DNA of 5,169 nt from Candidatus Rokuibacteriota bacterium (GTDB lineage Bacteria > JAUVQV01): NCBI GenBank assembly GCA_030597995.1, contig JAUVQV010000102.1:1-5169 (forward strand), read 5' to 3'. The position numbers and the translations under genes are program-made. The notes under the pieces are model-generated. The model was not told the DNA's origin. It worked only from the letters and a program-made list of their open reading frames with translations, and did no database searches. Positions 1 through 5,082 of this stretch are shown here, piece by piece. Numbering within the stretch: position 1 is the stretch's first letter; each line of letters starts with the position of its first letter.

Positions 1-316
1 GGCAGCTGTGCAGGACGGCGTGGTGCTCTGTCCGAGCGGTGATGAGGTGACGCCCTCTCTCTCCCAGGGCGAAGGCCGCCCCCTTGATGGCGAGGTTATC
101 GCTCTCGGTCCCCCCGCTGGTGAAGACGACCTCCCGGGGTCGGCACCCGAGCAGAGAAGCGATCCGAGCCCGGGCCTCCTCTTTTTTCTCTCGTGGATCC
201 CGGCTGAAGGCATGGGCGCTGGAGGGGTTGCCGAAGCGCTCGCGGTGATAAGGCAGCATCGCCCCGAGCACCTCGGGGTCGACCGGGGTGGTGGCGTTGT
301 GGTCGAAATATATCAT
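1..316 (-). CDS. nifS: NifS/IscS-type cysteine desulfurase, N-terminal part (runs off left edge)
   Basis: Pyridoxal-phosphate enzyme that removes sulfur from L-cysteine as an enzyme persulfide, feeding Fe-S cluster assembly, tRNA thiolation or cofactor sulfuration in the cytoplasm. The 105 visible residues begin MIYFDHNATTPVDPEV, the classic class-V aminotransferase/NifS start. FGNPSSAH follows at about 28-35, the phosphate-binding SGGTESDN at 67-74, and TEHHAV at 96-101, where His98 is expected to stack on PLP. The catalytic Lys and the persulfide Cys loop lie outside the window. The start at 316 was chosen because family members usually begin at this Met. In-frame ATGs at 343 and 352 are alternatives, and the one at 352 has a better Shine-Dalgarno (GAAGG, 8-nt spacing), adding MLGMPETPAGTV. 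The gene diverges from mobA. The NifS versus IscS sub-type cannot be settled from this piece. Confidence 0.93.
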   Translation of the reverse strand, partial: MIYFDHNATTPVDPEVLGAMLPYHRERFGNPSSAHAFSRDPREKKEEARARIASLLGCRPREVVFTSGGTESDNLAIKGAAFALGERGRHLITARTEHHAVLHSC

Positions 317-404
317 TACGGTACCTGCGGGTGTTTCCGGCATCCCGAGCATGGGACGCACCTTCAAGGGCCGATTCCCTGATATCTCGGCGGCCTGACG
401 CGGA

Positions 405-423
405 CGCGCGGCTCCGGAGCGCG
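405..423. repeat. GC-rich inverted repeat in the desulfurase leader
   Basis: The 10-bp perfect palindrome GCTCCGGAGC (411-420) sits inside a possible stem pairing 405-409 with 419-423. In the plus direction it is followed by TTTT at 426-429, which resembles a weak terminator, but no plus-strand gene ends here. In the minus direction it would lie in the untranslated leader of the cysteine desulfurase mRNA. The role is unknown and it may be chance in GC-rich DNA. Confidence 0.2.
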
Positions 424-465
424 AGTTTTCCGTTGCGGCAGACCCGTTCCAGTTGCTAACATAAT

Positions 466-471
466 TATAAT
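466..471 (+). promoter_or_regulatory. Possible -10 element for the mobA-to-glycosyltransferase operon
   Basis: A perfect TATAAT lies on the plus strand about 90 bp upstream of mobA, with TAAAAT overlapping at 471-476. No convincing -35 hexamer sits 16-18 nt upstream and there is no extended -10 TG. It may be a weak or activator-dependent promoter, or simply a by-product of the AT-rich island. It overlaps the minus-strand -10, so the two divergent promoters would compete. Confidence 0.25.
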
Positions 472-495
472 AAAATAGGAAGGCGCGATATGCAA
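467..495 (-). promoter_or_regulatory. Candidate sigma70 promoter for the cysteine desulfurase gene
   Basis: On the minus strand a TTGCAT -35 hexamer (495-490) and a TATTAT -10 hexamer (472-467) are separated by exactly 17 nt. The -10 matches consensus at 5 of 6 positions; the -35 keeps only the TTG half. An overlapping TATAAT (469-464) would need a 20-nt spacer. Transcription would start near 460 and give a 5' leader of about 110-145 nt. This is prediction from hexamers only. Confidence 0.4.
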
Positions 496-498
496 GAA

Positions 499-517
499 CA
501 TTATTATATTAATAATG
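499..517. repeat. 19-bp AT-rich dyad in the divergent promoter region
   Basis: Two perfect 8-bp arms, CATTATTA (499-506) and TAATAATG (510-517), flank a 3-bp TAT centre. It lies immediately upstream of the minus-strand -35 and downstream of the plus-strand TATAAT, which is a sensible place for an operator acting on both genes. The regulator is unknown. The arms loosely recall AT-rich sites such as Fur boxes but do not match the usual Fur 7-1-7 pattern. In an otherwise GC-rich window the symmetry stands out, though AT-rich DNA produces chance dyads easily. Confidence 0.4.
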
Positions 518-561
518 AATAATCTCACTCGGGCACTCTCACGTAAATTTCCGGCGGCGGG

Positions 562-1197
562 ATGACAGACCACAGGAGCGCGAAACCAGTGCCGGACTAT
601 CCGCCGGGGGCCTCGGCCGCCATTCTGGCCGGAGGCCAGAACCGCCGCATGGGAACCAATAAGGCTCTCCTCGAAATCGGAGGGAAGAGCATCCTGGAGC
701 GGACCGCCGTCCTGCTCCAGGGTCTGTTCGAGGAAGTCATGGTGATCGGATTCGACATCGAGGCCTATTCCCCACTCGGTCTCCCGGTCTGGCCGGACAT
801 CCGCCCGGGCCACGGATCTTTGGGGGGAATACACACCGCCCTCTCGCGGGCCACCCACCAGTGGGTTCTCTGTGTCGCCTGCGACATGCCCTTTCTCAAC
901 TCTGCCGTGGTGACGTACCTCCTCAGCCGGACCGATGACAGGATCGACGCGGTCATCCCCAGGCTCGCAGAGGGGTGGGAGCCGCTCTGCGCCGTCTACT
1001 CCAAGAATATCCTCCCGGTCATCGAGCGGTCCCTGGAGGCGGGAGAGCACAAGATCAAGAAGGCCCTGGAGGGAATCAACTACAGGATCGTAGAGTCCGG
1101 GGAGGTGCGCCCTTTCGACCCTCGCCTTCTGACTTTCTTTAACATCAACACGCCGCAGGATCTGGACCTGGCCCGGCAAATGCTGGAACATCCGTGA
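562..1197 (+). CDS. mobA: Molybdenum cofactor guanylyltransferase (MobA)
   Basis: Transfers GMP from GTP to Mo-molybdopterin, making the MGD form of the cofactor used by DMSO-reductase-family enzymes such as formate dehydrogenases and nitrate reductases; cytoplasmic. The nucleotidyltransferase motif LAGGQNRRMGTNKALL spans residues 22-37, with Lys34. D79 and the GHGSLGGI loop (83-90) follow, then the metal-binding ACDMPFL at 106-112, WEPLCAVY at 139-146, and the family-typical C-terminal FFNINTPQDLDLA. The length of 211 aa is normal. ATG 562 lacks a clear Shine-Dalgarno. GTG at 589 has AGGAG (574-578) 10 nt upstream and would give a shorter N-terminus closer to the usual distance before LAGG, so it is a serious alternative. 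This is the first gene of the operon and its stop overlaps ruvX by 4 nt. No other moa/moe gene is visible. A general MobA-like nucleotidyltransferase acting on a different cofactor is less likely. Confidence 0.92.
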   Translation: MTDHRSAKPVPDYPPGASAAILAGGQNRRMGTNKALLEIGGKSILERTAVLLQGLFEEVMVIGFDIEAYSPLGLPVWPDIRPGHGSLGGIHTALSRATHQWVLCVACDMPFLNSAVVTYLLSRTDDRIDAVIPRLAEGWEPLCAVYSKNILPVIERSLEAGEHKIKKALEGINYRIVESGEVRPFDPRLLTFFNINTPQDLDLARQMLEHP

Positions 1198-1634
1198 AGC
1201 GCACCGGCCGAGTCCTGGGGCTTGATCTGGGCACAAAAAACATCGGGGTGGCGGTCAGTGACGAACTCCGGCTCACCGCCCATGGGCTGCAGAGCATCAG
1301 CGCCCGGCCGCCGGAGAAGCTCTTCGAGGTTTTAAAACTCTTGACGAGGGAATATAATGTTTCTGAAATGGTGGTCGGTCTTCCGGTCAACATGGACGGA
1401 TCCATGGGAAGGAGTGCGCAATCGGCTCAAGACTTCGCCAGGCGGCTGGAGGCGGCGTTGCCGGTGGAAGTCCACCTCTCCGACGAGAGACTGACCACGG
1501 TCATGGCCGAGAAGACCCTCTTGGAGGCGAATCTTTCCCGCAAAAAGAGGAAAGGCTTGCGCGACCGCCTGGCGGCGACCCTGATCCTCCAAAACTTTCT
1601 GGACGGGAAGAGAGGGGACATCCGTGAAGACTGA
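1194..1634 (+). CDS. ruvX: RuvX/YqgF family pre-16S rRNA nuclease (Holliday-junction resolvase-like)
   Basis: RNase H-fold nuclease of the YqgF family. Family members process the 5' end of pre-16S rRNA and were earlier proposed as Holliday junction resolvases. The 146-aa length is typical. Motifs in order: GLDLGTKNIGVAVSD (9-23, acidic residue D11), VVGLPVNMDGS (60-70), DERLTT (97-102, E98) and RDRLAATLILQNFL (123-136, D124). These give the expected three acidic active-site positions, so it appears active. The start is GTG, overlapping the mobA stop as GTGA, with a weak GGAA just upstream, so translation is probably coupled to mobA. It overlaps mltG by 11 nt. A yqgF-mltG neighbourhood is common in bacteria. 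Confidence 0.95.
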   Translation: MKRTGRVLGLDLGTKNIGVAVSDELRLTAHGLQSISARPPEKLFEVLKLLTREYNVSEMVVGLPVNMDGSMGRSAQSAQDFARRLEAALPVEVHLSDERLTTVMAEKTLLEANLSRKKRKGLRDRLAATLILQNFLDGKRGDIRED

Positions 1635-2637
1635 CCGGCGTTTCTTCGCCGGAGCCGCGCTCGTCCTGGCGGCCGCCGGGCTGGTCGCTCTGTTGGGCGG
1701 GATCTACGCATTTTACGTCCTGCCGGTCGGCCCGGAAGACAAAACCATCGTCGTGCAGATAGACCCGGGGAGCGATTTGGGGCGGATCAGCCGCAACCTG
1801 GAGCAGGCGGGAGTGCTCTCCCGGGCCCGGCTCTTCTTCTGGGCTGCCCGACTTGCCAGGCTGGAGAAAAGGCTTCGGGCCGGACAGTATGAACTGGAGA
1901 CCTCCTGGAATCTCCAGACCCTTCTCGACACCCTGGCTTCGGGGAGAAGCCGTCTGGTCGCGGTCACTTTTCCCGAGGGTCTTCGGCTGGAGGAAATCGC
2001 CCGGCGGTTGGAGGCCGCCGGAGTTACGGAGGCCAAGGCGTTTCTCGCCCGGAGCCGGGACCGCTCCTTTCTCGATTCCCTCGGTATCCCGGGACCGACC
2101 GCCGAGGGCTTCCTCTACCCGGAGACCTACCTTTTTTCCGCCGCTTCCCGGCCCGAAGATGTCATCGCCGCCATGTACCGTCAGTTCACACTGGTCTTCC
2201 AGGATCTTCTGAGAACCGCCCCGGCCCCGACCCTCTCCATGCTCCACACCACCACCCTGGCCAGCCTGGTGGAGAAAGAGACCGCCCTGCCGCAGGAGCG
2301 CCCGCTGGTAGCGGCGGTATTTCTCAACCGCCTCCGCCTCGCCCGCCCGCTGCAGTGCGACCCCTCGGTGATATACGGGATAGCGAACTTCGACGGCAAC
2401 CTCACCCGCCGCGACCTGCAGACGGACTCTCCATACAACACCTATCTTCATCGAGGCCTCCCGCCGGGCCCGATCGCCAGCCCCGGGCGTGACTCCCTCC
2501 GGGCGGCCCTTCTCCCGGCCGATAAAGATTTCCTCTATTTCGTCTCCCGCAACGACGGCTCGCACCACTTCTCCAGGACGCTCGCGGAGCACAACCGGGC
2601 GGTCCGGCGGTATCAGCTGGCGAGGAAGAGCAGATGA
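1624..2637 (+). CDS. mltG: Endolytic murein transglycosylase MltG (YceG-like)
   Basis: Inner-membrane endolytic transglycosylase that cuts nascent peptidoglycan strands and is thought to terminate glycan elongation. The 337-aa length matches the family (E. coli about 340). A short basic N-terminus (KTDRR) precedes one transmembrane helix at about 7-35, leaving the rest in the periplasm. A LysM-like region covers about 40-105. Then come FPEGLRLEEIARRL (116-129), EGFLYPETYLF (161-171), ASLVEKET (213-220) with the catalytic glutamate region, VFLNRLRL (232-239), QCDPSVIYG (244-252) and SPYNTYLHRGLPPGPIASPG (269-288), all conserved in YceG. The GTG start at 1624 has GAGAGGGG just upstream and lies inside the end of ruvX. 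Its stop overlaps the next gene by 4 nt (ATGA). No missing key residue was noticed. Confidence 0.96.
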   Translation: MKTDRRFFAGAALVLAAAGLVALLGGIYAFYVLPVGPEDKTIVVQIDPGSDLGRISRNLEQAGVLSRARLFFWAARLARLEKRLRAGQYELETSWNLQTLLDTLASGRSRLVAVTFPEGLRLEEIARRLEAAGVTEAKAFLARSRDRSFLDSLGIPGPTAEGFLYPETYLFSAASRPEDVIAAMYRQFTLVFQDLLRTAPAPTLSMLHTTTLASLVEKETALPQERPLVAAVFLNRLRLARPLQCDPSVIYGIANFDGNLTRRDLQTDSPYNTYLHRGLPPGPIASPGRDSLRAALLPADKDFLYFVSRNDGSHHFSRTLAEHNRAVRRYQLARKSR

Positions 2638-3359
2638 CCGCCGAGGCGTTGTTTCTCAACCTGGGCCGGGCTACCGTCATGGCGGTCGTCCTTCTCTTGC
2701 CGGCCCGCGTGCGCGGTGAAACGACGGTCTACACCTTCACCGACGAGCACGGGATCATCCACTTCAGCAACGTCCCCAGCGATCCGCGATTTACCTTTTT
2801 TGCCGGCAACCCCCCTCCTCCCGCGAACACCGCCGAGCGGGGGGAGGAGAGTTACAACCTCGAGATCTCGAACCTCTCCAACCGCTACGGGGTGGACAGC
2901 AACCTGGTCAAGGCGGTGATCAAGGCCGAATCAAATTTCAACTCCCGGGCGATTTCCCGGGCCGGAGCCCAGGGTCTGATGCAGCTCATGCCGGAGACCG
3001 CCCGCCGCGAGAAGGTCTCCAATCCCTTCAACCCCATCGAGAACCTGGAGGGGGGGATCCGCCACCTGAAACGCCTTCTCGACACTTTCAGGGACACTCG
3101 TCTCGCCCTGGCGGCCTACAACGCCGGCGAGAACGCCGTCCGAAAATACAACGGCATTCCCCCCTTCTCAGAAACTCGAAATTACGTCCCGACGGTGCTG
3201 TCGTACTACAACCTCTACAACTCTTCCGGGGCCGAGAGCGGACCCTCGCCGGAAGCAGCCGTACAGACCTTCGTCGACGGCAACGGATTGAAAATCTTCA
3301 CCAACCTCCCCTGGAAGTACCGCTCTTCGCCGGACTGGAGACAAGCGAGGCCGCAATGA
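2634..3359 (+). CDS. Periplasmic lytic transglycosylase, SLT domain flanked by DUF4124-like repeats
   Basis: Peptidoglycan lytic transglycosylase of the Slt70/MltE-like SLT (GH23) fold, predicted to be exported. A hydrophobic stretch with Arg before it (about 12-28) looks like a signal peptide ending near RVRG; there is no lipobox. A DUF4124-like unit VYTFTDEHGIIHFSNVP (32-48) and a Pro-rich linker follow. The SLT domain runs from about 77 to 195, with IKAESNFN (96-103, catalytic E99), GAQGLMQLMPETA (111-123), NPFNPIENLEGGIRHL (130-145) and ALAAYNAGENAV (158-169). A second DUF4124-like unit lies at 210-226 near the C-terminus. GAGGAAG (2622-2628) is the ribosome binding site, and the start overlaps the mltG stop as ATGA. 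Of 241 aa, only the SLT part is enzymatic. The two repeats probably bind or position the enzyme, but their role is not known. Confidence 0.93.
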   Translation: MTAEALFLNLGRATVMAVVLLLPARVRGETTVYTFTDEHGIIHFSNVPSDPRFTFFAGNPPPPANTAERGEESYNLEISNLSNRYGVDSNLVKAVIKAESNFNSRAISRAGAQGLMQLMPETARREKVSNPFNPIENLEGGIRHLKRLLDTFRDTRLALAAYNAGENAVRKYNGIPPFSETRNYVPTVLSYYNLYNSSGAESGPSPEAAVQTFVDGNGLKIFTNLPWKYRSSPDWRQARPQ

Positions 3360-3901
3360 GCTCGGCAAACAAAATCACCCTTCTCCGGATCATCTTCCTG
3401 CCCCTGCTGGTATTCCTCCTGGTGCGCAACTCCCCCCTGCACAACTGGCTCGCCCTGGCAGTCTTTCTCCTCGCGGCGGTGACCGACTGGCTGGACGGGT
3501 ACGTCGCCCGGACTACCGGTGAAGTGACTGCTCTGGGGAAACTCCTCGATCCCGTGGCCGACAAGCTCCTGATCACCGCCGCCCTCCTCCCCCTAGTGGA
3601 ACGGGGTGCGGTGCCAGGCTGGATGGCGGTGCTCCTCCTCGGCCGCGAGTTTTTGGTGAGCGGACTGCGCAGCGTGGCCTCTTCCGAAGGGGTGATCATC
3701 GCCGCCGGCCGGATGGGAAAATACAAAATGGGCTTTTCCATCACGGCCATCTCGTTTCTGATCGTGGGCGGAAGGTTCTGTTATCCCGGGACCATCCTGC
3801 TCTGGGTGACCCTGGTTCTCTCCCTGGTGAGCGCCGGGCATTACTTTTACGCGTACCGTCACCAGCTCCGGACGGCGGCGACGAAGAATCCTGATACATG
3901 A
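3356..3901 (+). CDS. pgsA: CDP-diacylglycerol--glycerol-3-phosphate 3-phosphatidyltransferase (PgsA)
   Basis: Integral membrane enzyme that makes phosphatidylglycerophosphate from CDP-diacylglycerol and glycerol-3-phosphate, the committed step to phosphatidylglycerol and cardiolipin. The CDP-alcohol phosphatidyltransferase signature DG-x2-AR-x8-G-x3-D-x3-D is intact at 47-69 (D44, D47, D65, D69; R52). KITLLRIIFLP at the N-terminus and GREFLVSGLRSVA (96-108) plus GRMGKYKM (118-125) favour PgsA over the phosphatidylserine or phosphatidylinositol synthases of the superfamily. Several hydrophobic helices span about 10-23, 30-43, 72-95, 127-138 and 145-165. The length of 181 aa is typical. GCGAGG lies 5 nt before the ATG, which overlaps the previous stop as ATGA. 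The gene overlaps the following glycosyltransferase by 4 nt. Confidence 0.95.
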   Translation: MSSANKITLLRIIFLPLLVFLLVRNSPLHNWLALAVFLLAAVTDWLDGYVARTTGEVTALGKLLDPVADKLLITAALLPLVERGAVPGWMAVLLLGREFLVSGLRSVASSEGVIIAAGRMGKYKMGFSITAISFLIVGGRFCYPGTILLWVTLVLSLVSAGHYFYAYRHQLRTAATKNPDT

Positions 3902-5082
3902 AACGTCTGGCCTTCGTTATCCAGCGCTACGGGCGGGAGGTCAACGGAGGAGCGGAGGAACTCTGCCGCCAGGTCGCCGAGAGGCTGGCCGTAAAATTCG
4001 ATCTCGACATCCTGACTACCTGCGCCCGGGACTACCTGCGGTGGGAAAACTACTACCCCGCTGGAGAGGGTCAGGTGGACGGGGTGCGGGTGATGCGGTT
4101 CCGCGTCGTCAGAGAGCGGAAAGTGCGGGCCTTCGGGCGTTTCTCGCAGAAGATCTACGGCCGCCCGCACACCTTCACCCAGGAGGCGGAGTGGATGGAG
4201 CGTCAGGGGCCTACCGCCCCGGAACTCTTCGAACACCTCCGCACGCACCGCCGCAAGTACGACCTCTTTGTGTTTTTCACCTACCTCTACGCGCCGACCT
4301 TCTTCGGCCTCCCCCTGGTCGCGGAGAGGAGTCTTCTGGTGCCGATGGCCCACGATGAGCCACCTCTGCACCTCGGGCTCTTCCGTCCCCTCTTCCACCT
4401 CCCCCGGGGGTTGATCTTCAACACCGACCAGGAGCGTCGCTTCGTCCACCGCACCTTCCGCAACGACTATCTGCCGTGGATAGTGGGGGGCACGGGGATC
4501 GAGCTTCCTCCCCTGCCGGAGTCTCCCCCTCCGGCAGGGGATTATCTTCTCTATCTGGGGCGGGTGGATGTCGAGAAGGGGTGCGCCGAGCTGGCGGAGT
4601 CCTTCCGGCGCTACAAGAAGGAGCACCCGTCCTCCCTGCGGCTCCTGCTCGCCGGGGAGATCAACCTGAAACTTCCACGGGATCCCGACCTCGTCACTCC
4701 GGGCTTCATCAGCCCCGAACGGAAGGCCGAACTCCTGGCCGGGGCCCGGGCGGTGATCGTCCCCTCGCGCCGTGAGAGTCTCTCGCTCGCGGCCCTGGAG
4801 GCCTGGGCGGCGGGGAAGCCGGTGCTGGCTCACCGAGGGAGCCCTGTCCTGGTCGCCCACCTCGGCCGGAGCGGCGGGGGAAGACTCTACGGCGACTTTG
4901 AGGAGTTTTCCCGGGGGCTGGAGGCGCTGACATCCGGGGGGGAGGAAGGCCGGCGGCGCGGCCTCGAAGGGCGGCGTTACGTCGCCGAGAACTACAACTG
5001 GCACCAGGCCCTGACGGCCTACCACGACTTTCTGGAAAGGATGGCGTCCCAGGTGAAGGAGAAAGGTGCGAATCGGGATTGA
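3898..5082 (+). CDS. GT4-type (GT-B) glycosyltransferase, probable envelope polysaccharide/LPS
   Basis: Retaining GT-B glycosyltransferase of the GT4/group 1 type, likely cytoplasmic or loosely membrane-bound, transferring a sugar from a nucleotide donor. The N-terminal acceptor domain starts KRLAFVIQRYG and NGGAEELCRQVAERL (16-30), followed by LTTCARDYLRWENYYPAG (39-56). A Pro-rich linker PPLPESPPPAG (204-214) leads to the donor domain. That domain begins DYLLYLGRVDVEKG (215-228) and contains VIVPSRRESLSLAALEAW (286-303), including the E-x7-E motif E293/E301, then GKPVLAHRGSPVL (306-318). Length 394 aa. The start overlaps the pgsA stop as ATGA with no strong Shine-Dalgarno, so coupling is likely. 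The donor and acceptor sugars cannot be read from sequence. Its position with pgsA and a second glycosyltransferase suggests LPS core, O-antigen or exopolysaccharide synthesis. A perfect inverted repeat encodes the interdomain linker. Confidence 0.9.
   Translation: MKRLAFVIQRYGREVNGGAEELCRQVAERLAVKFDLDILTTCARDYLRWENYYPAGEGQVDGVRVMRFRVVRERKVRAFGRFSQKIYGRPHTFTQEAEWMERQGPTAPELFEHLRTHRRKYDLFVFFTYLYAPTFFGLPLVAERSLLVPMAHDEPPLHLGLFRPLFHLPRGLIFNTDQERRFVHRTFRNDYLPWIVGGTGIELPPLPESPPPAGDYLLYLGRVDVEKGCAELAESFRRYKKEHPSSLRLLLAGEINLKLPRDPDLVTPGFISPERKAELLAGARAVIVPSRRESLSLAALEAWAAGKPVLAHRGSPVLVAHLGRSGGGRLYGDFEEFSRGLEALTSGGEEGRRRGLEGRRYVAENYNWHQALTAYHDFLERMASQVKEKGANRD
4509..4541. repeat. Perfect 13-bp inverted repeat (hairpin) inside the glycosyltransferase gene
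   Basis: Left arm TCCCCTGCCGGAG (4509-4521) and right arm CTCCGGCAGGGGA (4529-4541) are exact reverse complements separated by a 7-nt loop (TCTCCCC). The RNA would form a very GC-rich stem. It encodes the Pro-rich linker between the two GT-B domains (residues about 204-214). No U-run follows, so it is not a normal intrinsic terminator. Its function, if any, is unknown. Confidence 0.8.

Larger units (their letters stand above)
317..561. other. Divergent intergenic region
   Basis: The spacer between the divergent cysteine desulfurase and mobA starts is about 245 bp (210 bp if the desulfurase starts at 352). The half next to the desulfurase is GC-rich with a palindrome. The stretch at about 459-522 is strikingly AT-rich and holds the promoter-like hexamers and the dyad. 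No riboswitch or RNA gene that I recognise is present. A 10-codon reading frame (490-522) with a good Shine-Dalgarno is discussed as a finding. Confidence 0.7.

Noticed and set aside
8..382. A 124-codon plus-strand open frame at the left edge
   Set aside because: It is the reverse of the clear NifS-type coding sequence and has no recognisable domain.
405..430. Intrinsic terminator in the intergenic region (GC palindrome followed by TTTT on the plus strand)
   Set aside because: No plus-strand gene ends upstream of it, the T-run is only four bases after a two-base gap, and the perfect palindrome itself leaves no loop. It was kept only as a low-confidence inverted repeat.
436..453. Sigma54 (-24/-12) promoter on the minus strand
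   Set aside because: The GG and GC dinucleotides are 9 nt apart instead of 10, and the surrounding consensus is poor.
484..516. ModE-type molybdate-responsive site upstream of mobA
   Set aside because: There are ATAT and TATATT fragments, but the spaced inverted TATA-type arms expected of a ModE box do not line up.
478..561. Moco or other riboswitch upstream of mobA
   Set aside because: The available leader is under 90 nt, half of it AT-rich, with no multi-helix fold or recognisable conserved core.
364..1236. A 290-codon minus-strand open frame opposite mobA and across the intergenic region
   Set aside because: It is antisense to the conserved mobA and has no recognisable motifs. It runs through the AT-rich intergenic island, whose part translates as an Ile/Phe-rich stretch unlike the rest.
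1501..2592. A 363-codon minus-strand open frame opposite mltG
   Set aside because: It is antisense to an intact, well-conserved mltG, has no family motifs, and its composition is typical of a shadow frame in GC-rich DNA.
3050..3056. G7 homopolymer in the SLT gene (and a similar G7 at 4936-4942) as a frameshift or phase-variation site
   Set aside because: Both lie in intact frames and the protein motifs continue correctly on either side. Short G-runs are expected at this GC content.
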